A DNA stretch of 64,000 nucleotides from Anaerococcus murdochii. GTDB taxonomy: Bacteria > Bacillota > Clostridia > Tissierellales > Peptoniphilaceae. The notes beneath the pieces are model-generated. The model had not been told where the DNA came from and did no database searches. It was given only the letters and a program-made list of their open reading frames with translations. Shown piece by piece: positions 8,175-17,688 of the stretch. How positions within the stretch are numbered: the first letter of the stretch is position 1; each line of letters begins with the position of its first letter. Both the position numbers and the translations under genes were made by a program. Location of the stretch: NCBI RefSeq assembly GCF_019957155.1, contig NZ_JAIPME010000002.1:1674001-1738000 (forward strand). Reading direction: 5' to 3'.

Positions 8175-10210
8175 TTAAAAGAAAAGATTATGATGGAGTT
8201 CCTGTATATAGGGAAACATCTGGCGATAGAAAAAGGACTATTAAATACTTTTTTATACCCACTTTAATCATTTATCTTTTCTTTCTGCTTCACTTATCTT
8301 ACGTTGTAAATTATGTAAATACACCTAAAGGGTTAAATGCCATTAATGAAGCATTTGAAAATATAAGGATTTCTCCATTTAATATTTACTTTGATCCTGG
8401 GATTGTATTTAAAGGATTAATAGTATATATCCTAGGTTTTGCCTTTGCAGCTATGTACTTTCTATCAAAGCCATATAAATATAGGGCAAAAATAGGAGAT
8501 GAACAAGGATCGGCTAAGTGGAATGACAATATCAAAAAATACAATAAGCAGTATTCTTTTCCTAAAGGTGAAACCTATTCAGAAATAACATATAAACTAG
8601 ACGACAAAGAAGAAGTTGCTAAAAATTGGAAAATTAAACCAATCGAGGAAAAATACGAGGATAGTAAAAATAAAAATCTACAGCAAGAAGGCTATGTTAT
8701 AAGTCCTAACATGATATTATCAAAAAATGTTTATTTATCAATGAGGGGCAAAGAAACATTCAGAAACAATAACATTATAGTAATAGGTGGTTCTGGTACT
8801 GGAAAATCAAGATATTTTGCTAAACCCAACCTACTAAACGCTAATGCCAGTTATATCGTAACTGATCCATCAGGAGAGTTGTTACAATCGCATGGAAAGT
8901 ATTTACAAAATATGGGATATGACATAAAGGTTTTTAACCTTGTAGACATGGATTTATCACACACATATAACCCATTTTCATACATTCGTGATGAGAATGG
9001 AGTTTATCAAATGATAAACACCTTTATTTTAAATACAACCCCAAGCGGGCAATCTTCATCAGACCCATTTTGGGAAAATGCTGAAAAAATGTTGCTTACA
9101 GCAATATGCTTTTTGCTATATGAGTCATATGTAGACGATGAAGGAAATAAAATAGATGGCACTTTTGCAGAAGTGACCAGGCTTATTGGATATGCAATAC
9201 CTGAAAAGGAAGGGAAAGAAACAAAGCTTGATTTAATATTCAAAGAAGTAGAAAAAGCTAATCCTGAATCTATAGCACTTTTTAACTATAGGAACTTTAA
9301 ACAAGCTGCTGGAGATACTGCGAAATCTATTGTAATATCGGCACAAGCAAGACTTTTCCCTTTTTCACTACCTAAGATTAAAAATCTAACATCATCAAAT
9401 GACATTAATTTACAAACAATAGGAGAAAGAAAAACAGCCTTGTTTGCAATTTTACCATCAGCTGACACAACATTTAACTGGATTGTATCACTTATGTACT
9501 CACAGCTCTTTGAAACCTTATATTATCAAGCAGAGCATAGGAAAAGCAAATCTTTAGCTATACCAGTTAGGTTTATACTAGATGAGTTTGCTAACATAGG
9601 TAAAATTCCTGATTATACCAACAAACTAGCAACAATGAGAAAATATGATATTTCATGTTCTGTAATTTTACAAAATCAGAATCAGCTAGAGAAAATGTAT
9701 GAAAAAGATTATAAATCTTTGATTGGAAACTGTGATACAACAGTTTTTCTAGGATCTGGAGAAAAAGATACAATGGAATATTTCTCAAAGGTACTAGGAT
9801 CAACAACAATATACAAAAAATCTACTGGAGAATCGTTAGGAAGAAATAAGTCATATTCTAGAAATGAAGATGTTATAAAAAGAGAATTGATGACACCTGA
9901 TGAAATTGGAGTAATGGATAATGAATTGTCGATTATTACCATAAGAGGAGAACGACCATTTAAAGATGAGAAGTTCCCATACGAAAAGCACCCAATGTAT
10001 AAGTATTGTGGTGACGGTGGTGGAGAGGAGCTTTTCTTAAACCCAGAAGTTATAAAAGATATGGCTAAAGCCTATGAAGTAAAGAAAAAATCATCATCTA
10101 ACAATGAAGAAGAAATAAAGAAAATAGATGAACAATTGTCTGACTATAAAACAATTAAAGATTGGTCAAATGAAGACATTAATATTGTTGACTATATACT
10201 GTTTTCATAA
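8171..10210 (+). CDS. VirD4/TraG-type coupling ATPase (T4CP)
   Basis: A 679-residue inner-membrane ATPase that delivers the relaxase-bound DNA strand to the mating channel. Two N-terminal membrane segments lie at about residues 22-45 and 75-100. The Walker A motif GGSGTGKS is at 206-213, and the Walker B region LDEFANIG has Asp471/Glu472. The TraG signature DPSGEL follows the first strand of the motor. Length and domain order fit PcfC-like proteins. It overlaps the upstream gene by 4 bp, with the channel genes downstream. Confidence 0.95.
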   Translation: MIKRKDYDGVPVYRETSGDRKRTIKYFFIPTLIIYLFFLLHLSYVVNYVNTPKGLNAINEAFENIRISPFNIYFDPGIVFKGLIVYILGFAFAAMYFLSKPYKYRAKIGDEQGSAKWNDNIKKYNKQYSFPKGETYSEITYKLDDKEEVAKNWKIKPIEEKYEDSKNKNLQQEGYVISPNMILSKNVYLSMRGKETFRNNNIIVIGGSGTGKSRYFAKPNLLNANASYIVTDPSGELLQSHGKYLQNMGYDIKVFNLVDMDLSHTYNPFSYIRDENGVYQMINTFILNTTPSGQSSSDPFWENAEKMLLTAICFLLYESYVDDEGNKIDGTFAEVTRLIGYAIPEKEGKETKLDLIFKEVEKANPESIALFNYRNFKQAAGDTAKSIVISAQARLFPFSLPKIKNLTSSNDINLQTIGERKTALFAILPSADTTFNWIVSLMYSQLFETLYYQAEHRKSKSLAIPVRFILDEFANIGKIPDYTNKLATMRKYDISCSVILQNQNQLEKMYEKDYKSLIGNCDTTVFLGSGEKDTMEYFSKVLGSTTIYKKSTGESLGRNKSYSRNEDVIKRELMTPDEIGVMDNELSIITIRGERPFKDEKFPYEKHPMYKYCGDGGGEELFLNPEVIKDMAKAYEVKKKSSSNNEEEIKKIDEQLSDYKTIKDWSNEDINIVDYILFS

Positions 10211-10226
10211 ATTTAAAGGAGTAAAA

Positions 10227-10598
10227 ATGAAAAATAAATTAATACAATTACAAGATAAAATCGAAAATAACAAAATATCACTAAAAATAAAAAGAAGAAT
10301 AGTGGCTTTTCTAAGTCCGATGCTTGTTATCTTATCCCCTTATATTGCTTACGCTGATATATCAGGTGTAAATATGGACGTTGATGAAAATACAGCCTTT
10401 GCTGGAATGATAAACGTTGTTATAAAGATAGCTAAGTACGTTGGAATTGCACTACTAATTGTTGGTGTAATAACCTTCCTAGAAGCACAATCAAGTGAAA
10501 ATCCTGAAAGAAAAACCACATCTATTAAATTGTTTGCTACAGGTGTTGGATTAGTAGGAATAGAATTTCTTCTAAAAGCTACAGGATTGGTTCATTAA
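10227..10598 (+). CDS. VirB2/TrbC-like small membrane (pilin-like) protein
   Basis: A 123-residue protein. A basic N-terminus is followed by a signal-like hydrophobic segment ending ILSPYIAYA/D, then two membrane helices (about 60-80 and 98-118), the architecture of VirB2/TrbC pilin-type subunits. I chose ATG 10227 because AAAGGAG lies 7 bases upstream. A longer frame opening at 10128 would run inside the coupling-protein gene. The position between VirD4 and the VirB6-like gene supports a channel role. Confidence 0.75.
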   Translation: MKNKLIQLQDKIENNKISLKIKRRIVAFLSPMLVILSPYIAYADISGVNMDVDENTAFAGMINVVIKIAKYVGIALLIVGVITFLEAQSSENPERKTTSIKLFATGVGLVGIEFLLKATGLVH

Positions 10599-10611
10599 GA
10601 AAGGCTAAAAA

Positions 10612-11604
10612 ATGACAGCAAGTTTTTTATATAAACTTTGGCGACTTTGTTTTTTAGACGTTACAGATATTGCAAGAACCCTTCTAGGGATAAATCCTCT
10701 AGAAGGGGGATTTGAGCTTAAATATGGAGCTGCATCTAATGGTGAAGTTGTAGGGACTGATATAGCAAGTCTTTATAACAATTATTTTGTACCTATGGCT
10801 TTGTCCTTTTTGATAACTGTAGTGGTTATAATTCTACTGCAAAAGCTTGCATTTGAAGGAATAACAAAAGAAGCAGGTATAAAGGTAATGATAGGCTTTT
10901 TAATAAGCTTTATGGTGATTACTAATGGATTAAAGATAGGTAGAAATGTTATAAAATTAGGAAACGCAGCAGCACTTAAAATATATGATAGCTCTGCAAT
11001 CTTAACAGGTGAAGCAGTTAACTCTGATAAAACTGATGAAGCAACTGGAACAGAAGGTGATCAAAGTCTTAATAACTTGAACAACTTCTTAAAAACCATA
11101 GATCCTGAACTAGAAATTGCAAAAGATGGTGAAGGCTATAAATATAAATCTAACGGTGGCGGTTTCGGCGGATACCTATTTTCAATGGCTTATAAATTAG
11201 TACCTAGTATGTTTGCTGGTTTATTAATACTATTTTTTGTATTGGGGAACTTTGTCTGTATTGGAGTCATGGGATCAGTTTTAATAACAAGAATGCTGGA
11301 GCTAGTACTTAAGGTGTTAGGAATACCAATAGCTGCCTTAGAGTTTGCACTAAATGGCTATAATTCATCTTCTATGAGATATTTAAAATCTTTAATAGCG
11401 GTATCAATACAAGGTGTTTTTATAGTATTGATCCTATGGTTAAAAGCAAGAATGTCTTTAATACTTATAAAAATCATAGGAGAAACAACACGAGGTGCTT
11501 ATGGTGGAATGATTTTCATCGTTCTAACATTAGCAGTAACAGCAGCCTTTACAGGCATGCTTATTAAGTCGCAACAATATGCTAGAGAAGTGGTAGGTGT
11601 TTAG
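10612..11604 (+). CDS. VirB6/TrbL-like polytopic channel protein
   Basis: A 330-residue protein with about six hydrophobic segments: one near residue 65, one near 95, one near 200 and three in the last 110 residues. A soluble Gly/Asn-rich loop lies between. This matches VirB6/TrbL-type inner-membrane channel proteins of Gram-positive type IV secretion systems. The stop is immediately followed by the ATG of the PrgI gene (11605), so the two are translationally coupled. Confidence 0.75.
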   Translation: MTASFLYKLWRLCFLDVTDIARTLLGINPLEGGFELKYGAASNGEVVGTDIASLYNNYFVPMALSFLITVVVIILLQKLAFEGITKEAGIKVMIGFLISFMVITNGLKIGRNVIKLGNAAALKIYDSSAILTGEAVNSDKTDEATGTEGDQSLNNLNNFLKTIDPELEIAKDGEGYKYKSNGGGFGGYLFSMAYKLVPSMFAGLLILFFVLGNFVCIGVMGSVLITRMLELVLKVLGIPIAALEFALNGYNSSSMRYLKSLIAVSIQGVFIVLILWLKARMSLILIKIIGETTRGAYGGMIFIVLTLAVTAAFTGMLIKSQQYAREVVGV

Positions 11605-12093
11605 ATGAAAGATATAAAAATACCTAAAGAAGTAAGTGCATATGAAGCTAAGCTGATTGGTTCATTAACAGCCAGACAAGCTGCTTCATTATCTGTTGGT
11701 ACTGTAGTTATGTTTTTAACTTATGTCTTCCTAAGGGATTATTTTTACGCTCCAATAATTATAATAGTATGCAGCATAATATTAACCCCTTTTATAGGTT
11801 TTGCTTGGTTAAAACCATATGGAGTAAAACTTGAAAAAATTGCAAAACTAATTGTTACATCTAGGCTAAGAACTAGTAAAAGAGGATATAAGATCAGCAA
11901 CTCTACACTAAGAACAATTAAAAATATGTTTGTTGCTAATTCTAAAAAACAAAAATCAAAAAAGACAAAAGTAGATAAATACGATGAAAATAAAGCGAAT
12001 ATTTTAACTAAAAAGGTTGAAAACAACCTTAATAAGTTGAAGAAGGAACAAGAAAAACAATTTAGCAAAGAATATAAAGGTGTAAGAAAGTAG
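11605..12093 (+). CDS. PrgI family conjugation protein
   Basis: A 162-residue protein. It opens with the PrgI-type beginning IPKEVSAYEAKLIGSLTARQ, then two adjacent membrane helices (about 30-70) and a highly basic cytoplasmic coil to the end. PrgI (the VirB3-like subunit) regularly precedes the VirB4 ATPase in Gram-positive conjugation operons, as here, with a 5-bp gap to the next gene. The start abuts the upstream stop. Confidence 0.85.
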   Translation: MKDIKIPKEVSAYEAKLIGSLTARQAASLSVGTVVMFLTYVFLRDYFYAPIIIIVCSIILTPFIGFAWLKPYGVKLEKIAKLIVTSRLRTSKRGYKISNSTLRTIKNMFVANSKKQKSKKTKVDKYDENKANILTKKVENNLNKLKKEQEKQFSKEYKGVRK

Positions 12094-12098
12094 GTTAA

Positions 12099-15000
12099 AT
12101 GAGCAAAAAAAGTATATTTCTGACTTCCAAGTCAAGTAGAAAAAATCTTAAACCCTTTATCCTAATAGATAATGGAATATCAGTAGATAAAAAGGTGATT
12201 AAGTTTTTTGATATAAATGAAATAAAGAATGATAAACTAATCGACTTAATTAAAAGTTCTGAAAAAGCAAGTCTTACATTTTCTACTAATAAAATAGATG
12301 GAAAATATTTTAATCAGAATATATTTAGAATTGAAGGCGATTGTGACCTGGATTTATTGCCATATGAAGATGCTGATATAATGGCATTCATATCAAGCAT
12401 TTATAATAATGAAGACAGGTTAAACCAATTATATGATAATAAGATGACAAATGTATATGATGAGATCGATGTAATTGCTCCTGATAAAATGATTGAAAAT
12501 GATTCGTATATTGAAATTGACGATCATTATATAAGAGCATATACAATTATCAATCCAATTATTAATTTAGATGATATTAAGCAATTTATGGACTCTAATA
12601 TTAAAAAAACATATACAATATTTTTTGAAAAAGTAAAAACTGATGATTTAAAAGCTAATCTTAAAAAGTATTATAGCATGGAAATTAATAAGCTAGAAAA
12701 ATACGGTGCTAGAAGCGAGATTTTAAATCAGATAGAACAAATTGAAAATAAGCGTGATAAATTTCTCAAAGAGCTTGATAAAAATAAGGGAGCTATATAT
12801 ACAAAAAGTGCTATATTAACCATAAAATCTGATAGTATTACAGGTCTTGAAAAAGATGAAGATATAGTCAGAAAATATTTGCTAAATGAGGGGTCTATTA
12901 TAAGACCCCTTTATACTAACAATTTATTAGCACTCAACTCTCAAGCTTTAGGAGTGAGCTATATAAACAACAAGGCAGTATTTTCTTTTGACAATGATAT
13001 TGATTTTAATCTAAGAAAATTCTTGTCGATGAGCGAGTTTAAAAAAAGCTTTTACAAAACAAATAATAGACTTAGCACTCAAGATACCCTGTTTTTAGAT
13101 GATTTCATTAAAGATGGAATCCTACATTTAGGAAATGGTAAATACTCAAAATCTTTTAGGATAAAATCTATAAATTTTGAAACTCTAGATGAAGAAGATC
13201 AAGAAAAAATAATTTTAAGATACCAGGAATTTTTAAATTCATTTACTAAAGAAGTAGAAGTATATGTAACTATAAATAACAAAAAAATATATATCGATGA
13301 ATTTACTAAGGAGATTTTACTAAAAGATAAAAACGATAATAAGGATTATATGAGAAAAGAATATAATGATATGCTTTTAGACAAAATAAGTAAAGGTATC
13401 AACTCAATCCAGAGAGAAAGATATGTAACACTTAGTTTAGAAGCCGACTCATATAAAGAAGCTATTGAAAAATTCAATATCTATACTGACTTAATGAAAA
13501 GATCGATTAAAACTATAGGATCAGGAGATAAAAACAATTCTGACCTAGAAGTGTTGAGTGAAGAAGATAGAATAGAAGTTTTATTTAACTTACTAAATCC
13601 TGAAAAAGGCAAATATCTAAAATACTATAATATTGAAAAAATGAGAAAAGAAGGACTTACTATATCAGATATTATTGCTCCTGATTTTATGAATATAACT
13701 TCTAATTATATTAAAATAAATGATTATTATGTATCATTTTATTTTATATCAGAGCTGCCTAACTTGCTAAATCCAAGCTTTTTTGCTGGGATTAATGAGG
13801 AATTTAATGAGCAAATACTAACTACAGTAATATATAATCCTTACGAGCAAAAAGAAGCTGTAAAGTTAATATCATCACAATATCTTAACTACAATGCAGA
13901 ACTAGAGTCATTAAACAAAAGATCAAAATTAAACAATTCATTGTTTATAATCCCACCAAAGCTTGAAGTAGCGTTAGAAGAAACAAAGGCTCTATTAGAT
14001 GATGTAACCGAAAGGGATCAGAAGCTTTTTAAAACTAATGTTGTAGTAGGTGTATATGGTAAAACTAAAGTTGAAATGGATAAAAACGCAAGTCTTTTGA
14101 AAGATTATTGTGACAGAAAAATGGTAAGTCTAACAATAGCAAAGAATATGCAAGAATATGCCTTAAATTCTTGCTTGCCGATAGGACAAGATATGCTGCC
14201 TATGAAAAGATCGCTTACAAGCGAAGCTGGAGCTGTTTATATGCCATTTAAAACCCAAAACATATTAGATCCATCAGGAATGTACTATGGTGTAAATCCT
14301 GCTAATAAAGATTTAATTCTTGTTAATAGGAAGAAATTTAAAAATGGCAATGGCTTTATTTTAGGGAAACCGGGTGGCGGTAAATCATTTGCTGCAAAAA
14401 ATGAAATTTTAAATACAATTTTAACAACTGATGACGATGTAATAATTGTCGACCCTGAAAACGAGTATAGGGATTTATGTTTATCACTAGATGGAGAATA
14501 TATACCTATCGAGCAATCATCACCATACCATATGAATCTGTTTGATATAGAAGAAAACGATAAAGAAGACGGTGGACTTGAAGGCTCTATTAAGGAAAAA
14601 GTTAGCTTTATAACAGGCTGTGTTGGTCTGATGATGGAAAGAGTGTTAACTATAGAGGAAAGTGCAATACTTGATGATTGCATTACTCAAATATATAAAT
14701 CCTGGTTTAAATATGTGAGTGAACAAGAACGTAATAAACAAGAAGTCAATTATGAATACTTCCCAACACTTACAACCTTAAGGGATAAACTAGGATCACT
14801 TCAAGGTAGGGAGAAAAATGAAGCATATTCACTAATAACTGCTCTTAGAATGTACACAACAGGTTCATTAAATATGTTTGATCAGCAATCAAACATAAAC
14901 CCTAGAAATAGGCTGGCTGTATTTTCAATAAGAGGACTAAACAATGAAGGTGTACTAAAAAAGCTTGCTATGAATATCATTATGGATCAACTATGGCAAA

Positions 15001-15485
15001 GACTGCTTAGAAATGGTAAAAATGGTAGACCTACCTGGATATACATTGATGAAATATATTTATTATTTGATAACGTAAACTCTATGAATTTCTTAAGGAA
15101 CTTATGGAAAAGAGCTAGGAAGTATAATGGTTTCCCTACAGGAATTACTCAAAACGTCGACGACTTGCTTGCTATTCATGATGCCAGGACTATGCTATCC
15201 AACGCTGATTTTGTTATGATGTTAACACAATCATCTATAGATAAGTCAGGATTAGCAACTCTATACAATTTAGGAGAAACATTACAAACATATATTACCG
15301 ACTCTGAACCAGGACACGGATTAATCCATACCGAGTTTGGAACTATACCATTTGAAAATAAATTTCCTAAAAATACACATATGTACGAGGTAATGACAAC
15401 TAACCCAGCTGAAAAAGCTGAGATCCAAAGGAGAAAACAAAATGAAATTGAGAGAGCTAATAAAATCAAAGAAGCAAGCAAATGA
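12099..15485 (+). CDS. VirB4-family conjugation ATPase
   Basis: At 1128 residues this is longer than the typical 800-residue VirB4. The C-terminal motor has Walker A GKPGGGKS (756-763) and Walker B WIYIDEIYLLF (Asp984, Glu985). The added length lies in the N-terminal 500 residues, which carry no recognisable motif. VirB4 energises assembly of the mating channel with VirD4. The start at 12099 lies 5 bp after PrgI. A small reading frame overlaps its 3' end. Confidence 0.92.
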   Translation: MSKKSIFLTSKSSRKNLKPFILIDNGISVDKKVIKFFDINEIKNDKLIDLIKSSEKASLTFSTNKIDGKYFNQNIFRIEGDCDLDLLPYEDADIMAFISSIYNNEDRLNQLYDNKMTNVYDEIDVIAPDKMIENDSYIEIDDHYIRAYTIINPIINLDDIKQFMDSNIKKTYTIFFEKVKTDDLKANLKKYYSMEINKLEKYGARSEILNQIEQIENKRDKFLKELDKNKGAIYTKSAILTIKSDSITGLEKDEDIVRKYLLNEGSIIRPLYTNNLLALNSQALGVSYINNKAVFSFDNDIDFNLRKFLSMSEFKKSFYKTNNRLSTQDTLFLDDFIKDGILHLGNGKYSKSFRIKSINFETLDEEDQEKIILRYQEFLNSFTKEVEVYVTINNKKIYIDEFTKEILLKDKNDNKDYMRKEYNDMLLDKISKGINSIQRERYVTLSLEADSYKEAIEKFNIYTDLMKRSIKTIGSGDKNNSDLEVLSEEDRIEVLFNLLNPEKGKYLKYYNIEKMRKEGLTISDIIAPDFMNITSNYIKINDYYVSFYFISELPNLLNPSFFAGINEEFNEQILTTVIYNPYEQKEAVKLISSQYLNYNAELESLNKRSKLNNSLFIIPPKLEVALEETKALLDDVTERDQKLFKTNVVVGVYGKTKVEMDKNASLLKDYCDRKMVSLTIAKNMQEYALNSCLPIGQDMLPMKRSLTSEAGAVYMPFKTQNILDPSGMYYGVNPANKDLILVNRKKFKNGNGFILGKPGGGKSFAAKNEILNTILTTDDDVIIVDPENEYRDLCLSLDGEYIPIEQSSPYHMNLFDIEENDKEDGGLEGSIKEKVSFITGCVGLMMERVLTIEESAILDDCITQIYKSWFKYVSEQERNKQEVNYEYFPTLTTLRDKLGSLQGREKNEAYSLITALRMYTTGSLNMFDQQSNINPRNRLAVFSIRGLNNEGVLKKLAMNIIMDQLWQRLLRNGKNGRPTWIYIDEIYLLFDNVNSMNFLRNLWKRARKYNGFPTGITQNVDDLLAIHDARTMLSNADFVMMLTQSSIDKSGLATLYNLGETLQTYITDSEPGHGLIHTEFGTIPFENKFPKNTHMYEVMTTNPAEKAEIQRRKQNEIERANKIKEASK

Positions 15486-15561
15486 AGCGTTAAGAAAAGA
15501 AGTATTACAAGAATCTGATAAGTGGAAAAAAATAAGGGAGCAAAAAGAAGATGTTGAATAA
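15442..15561 (+). CDS. Possible 39-residue basic helical peptide
   Basis: A short frame in another register overlaps the VirB4 3' end (44 bp) and the next gene (11 bp). The ATG at 15442 is preceded by AAAGGAG with good spacing, which is the main evidence. The product is highly charged (MKLRELIKSKKQANEALRKE at its start) and would be one amphipathic helix. Overlapping starts are the rule in this operon. It could still be chance. Confidence 0.5.
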   Translation: MKLRELIKSKKQANEALRKEVLQESDKWKKIREQKEDVE

Positions 15562-16603
15562 TGATAAATCTACCATAATTGGCAGCGATTTAAGAGCTTT
15601 AATACCTTTTTTAGCTTGTAATTCGGATTATTCATTTGCTGTTATTAATTCAATTTATCATGAATATAAATATGATAGAGGACACAAAACTAGTCCTCTA
15701 TACATATTTACTGAAAAAGAATTTAAAAATTATATAGCAACAAAAAATGGAAAACCAAGCAATGAGAAGCCTTATCTGACACCTATTTATGATATAAGCA
15801 GCAACCAAATTGTTTGGTTTAATTTATATACAGATAAAAACTTTGATGCTTATAAACCCAACAATCCAAGTCAAATGAGAGAAGAAATTGATCTGATTTT
15901 TAACTCTCTAATTGAGTTTTTTAATAGGCAGATGATAGTTATAAAATTCGATGATCATGAGATATACAAAGAATCATATAAGCATTACGACCTGGAAGAC
16001 AGAGAGTTGGTATTTTATGATTATAAAAATCTAGTGGAAAAAATATACGTTTTGCTTGAAGTTTTTTTAAGAAATGTTTTTATGACAGACAACAAAATAT
16101 TAATTAATTTAGTATTTTATGAAGTATTAAATAGAAAAGTCAGTTTAAGCATCATTGATAACAACTATTCTGATATATCGGTTAATAAATTACAAAACAT
16201 ATATGAATATAGCAGAATCATTCTAGAATTTATAAATATGTTGCTTACTGATCCAGGATATATAGATCTTGCTAATTCAGATGAAAATTCAATAAATGAT
16301 CAACGAGTAAACATAAACAATATCATATTTTCAGATATGGAAACACTTGAAGTATTTGATGAAATTCAGGATAATAAAATGAATCTATTATTAAATAACC
16401 TAGATGAGATTAATATATTACAGTCGTATAAGTATTGGAACTTAGGGGATAAAAATAAGTATATAACAAGTTTAAATGATATTGATAGCATGAAAGACCT
16501 ATCAAATAAATTAAATTCCTATTCGGAAGAAAAAGTAAAAGCAATTTTACTAAACAATCAATATAATTTGCAGATAATAAGGAGTAATAAGAAAAATGTC
16601 TAA
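15551..16603 (+). CDS. Hypothetical protein of the conjugation operon
   Basis: A 350-residue protein with no signal peptide, membrane segment or motif I recognise. It is acidic and rich in Asn, Asp, Ile and Tyr, like the flanking genes. It is preceded by GGGAG at about 15536, overlaps the short frame upstream, and overlaps the next gene by 8 bp, so it is part of the transfer transcript. The product is probably cytoplasmic. Confidence 0.65.
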   Translation: MLNNDKSTIIGSDLRALIPFLACNSDYSFAVINSIYHEYKYDRGHKTSPLYIFTEKEFKNYIATKNGKPSNEKPYLTPIYDISSNQIVWFNLYTDKNFDAYKPNNPSQMREEIDLIFNSLIEFFNRQMIVIKFDDHEIYKESYKHYDLEDRELVFYDYKNLVEKIYVLLEVFLRNVFMTDNKILINLVFYEVLNRKVSLSIIDNNYSDISVNKLQNIYEYSRIILEFINMLLTDPGYIDLANSDENSINDQRVNINNIIFSDMETLEVFDEIQDNKMNLLLNNLDEINILQSYKYWNLGDKNKYITSLNDIDSMKDLSNKLNSYSEEKVKAILLNNQYNLQIIRSNKKNV

Positions 16604-17168
16604 CAAGCCTAACTACCTAAATGAAACAGTAGAAGTAGGTAGCGATATAAACCCAAATATGTACAAAAATCAAAATGAAATTACAAAAAAAGATGTAATA
16701 ATCGCAGCTTCTGGATTGACGGATAGTGGTGAATTAAAATCAACTGTAGAGCTATATTGGGACTTAGATGAGCAAGGGATTAAGTCTGACTATAAGGAGC
16801 TTGAAGTGACGGAAGCGATGCTAAAAATAACAAACATAAGCGGCTTTGTCCAGGTTGCCTTTGTATTCGATAAAGAGGATTTTCAATTAAATATTTTACA
16901 TGAATTTTTAAGTGAATATTTTTCTCCAAATGCAAGTATAAATAGAATGCTAGAGGTTAGGATAATACCTAAAAGCATGGAAGGCGAAGTTATGATGATT
17001 GCTGACAATCCTATTATGATGTCGGTATCTAGCTTTAAGTTGAATGATCTAGATACAATTCAAATACTTTTTGAGGAGTCAAATGTTGAAGTTGGATATC
17101 TAGGAAGCAAAGATATTAAGTGGAAAGTTGAAACATTGCCAATCAATTTTGAAAAATCAATTATTTAA
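16596..17168 (+). CDS. Hypothetical protein upstream of SSB
   Basis: A 190-residue soluble protein of mixed alpha/beta character with no recognised family. Residues 35-110 read as alternating strands and helices (STVELYWDLDEQG). It has a GGAG site about 14 bases before ATG 16596 and ends 9 bp before the SSB gene. Tight packing between VirB4 and SSB suggests a role in DNA processing or transfer, by position only. Confidence 0.65.
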   Translation: MSNKPNYLNETVEVGSDINPNMYKNQNEITKKDVIIAASGLTDSGELKSTVELYWDLDEQGIKSDYKELEVTEAMLKITNISGFVQVAFVFDKEDFQLNILHEFLSEYFSPNASINRMLEVRIIPKSMEGEVMMIADNPIMMSVSSFKLNDLDTIQILFEESNVEVGYLGSKDIKWKVETLPINFEKSII

Positions 17169-17177
17169 GGAGAGGGT

Positions 17178-17618
17178 ATGAATTTAGTAATATTAAAAGG
17201 TAAGTTAATCCAAGATCCTGAAATACACGAACTTAGTAATTGTGATTTGTGTGTATTAAAAATTGGAGTCATAAAAGATATAAGTAAAGAAAAAATTCAA
17301 GAATTGATCGATAACGGAGAATATATTTATGATATATACACGATATTAGTATTTAATAAATATGGTAAAGTAATAAAAGAAGCTTTAAAAAAAGGATCAA
17401 ATGTTCTCGTAGAAGGCAGACTGTCAAAAAATAAAGTAGAAAAAGATGGGAACACCTACTATAATACAAGTATAGTGGGTAAAAGAATAACATTTTTAGA
17501 TAAAAATAGCAGCTCAACCGATGTCGCAGAAAACAAAGAAGAATTCTTTGAAGATGATTTTCAAGAAGTAGACCCAGGTGAATTTGGAGTTATCTATAAT
17601 GAAACTATGCCATATTAA
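17178..17618 (+). CDS. ssb: Single-stranded DNA-binding protein (element-encoded)
   Basis: A 146-residue protein. The OB-fold start MNLVILKGKLIQDPEI, the core VLVEGRLSKNKVEKDG and the strand TSIVGKRITFL match the SSB family. The acidic tail ends YNETMPY instead of the usual DDIPF, so the C-terminal partner-binding tip is altered. Element SSBs coat the incoming strand after conjugation. Preceded by AAGGAGAGG. Confidence 0.85.
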   Translation: MNLVILKGKLIQDPEIHELSNCDLCVLKIGVIKDISKEKIQELIDNGEYIYDIYTILVFNKYGKVIKEALKKGSNVLVEGRLSKNKVEKDGNTYYNTSIVGKRITFLDKNSSSTDVAENKEEFFEDDFQEVDPGEFGVIYNETMPY

Positions 17619-17619
17619 G

Positions 17620-17668
17620 GGTATAAATACCTTCTTTAAAAAATAAAAAGCCTTAAAACGCAAAATAT
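17620..17668 (+). repeat. CRISPR-leader-like box upstream of fic
   Basis: About 49 bp, from GGTATAAATACC to CGCAAAATA, is closely repeated at 18457-18504 just ahead of CRISPR array 1. Its second half (AATAAAAAGC, TTAAAACGCAAAATA) recurs at 32788-32816 ahead of array 2. The fic gene therefore sits between two copies of the box. GGTATAAATACC is itself a palindrome. Confidence 0.75.
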
Positions 17669-17688
17669 GACGTTTGGAGAGGAAATAT

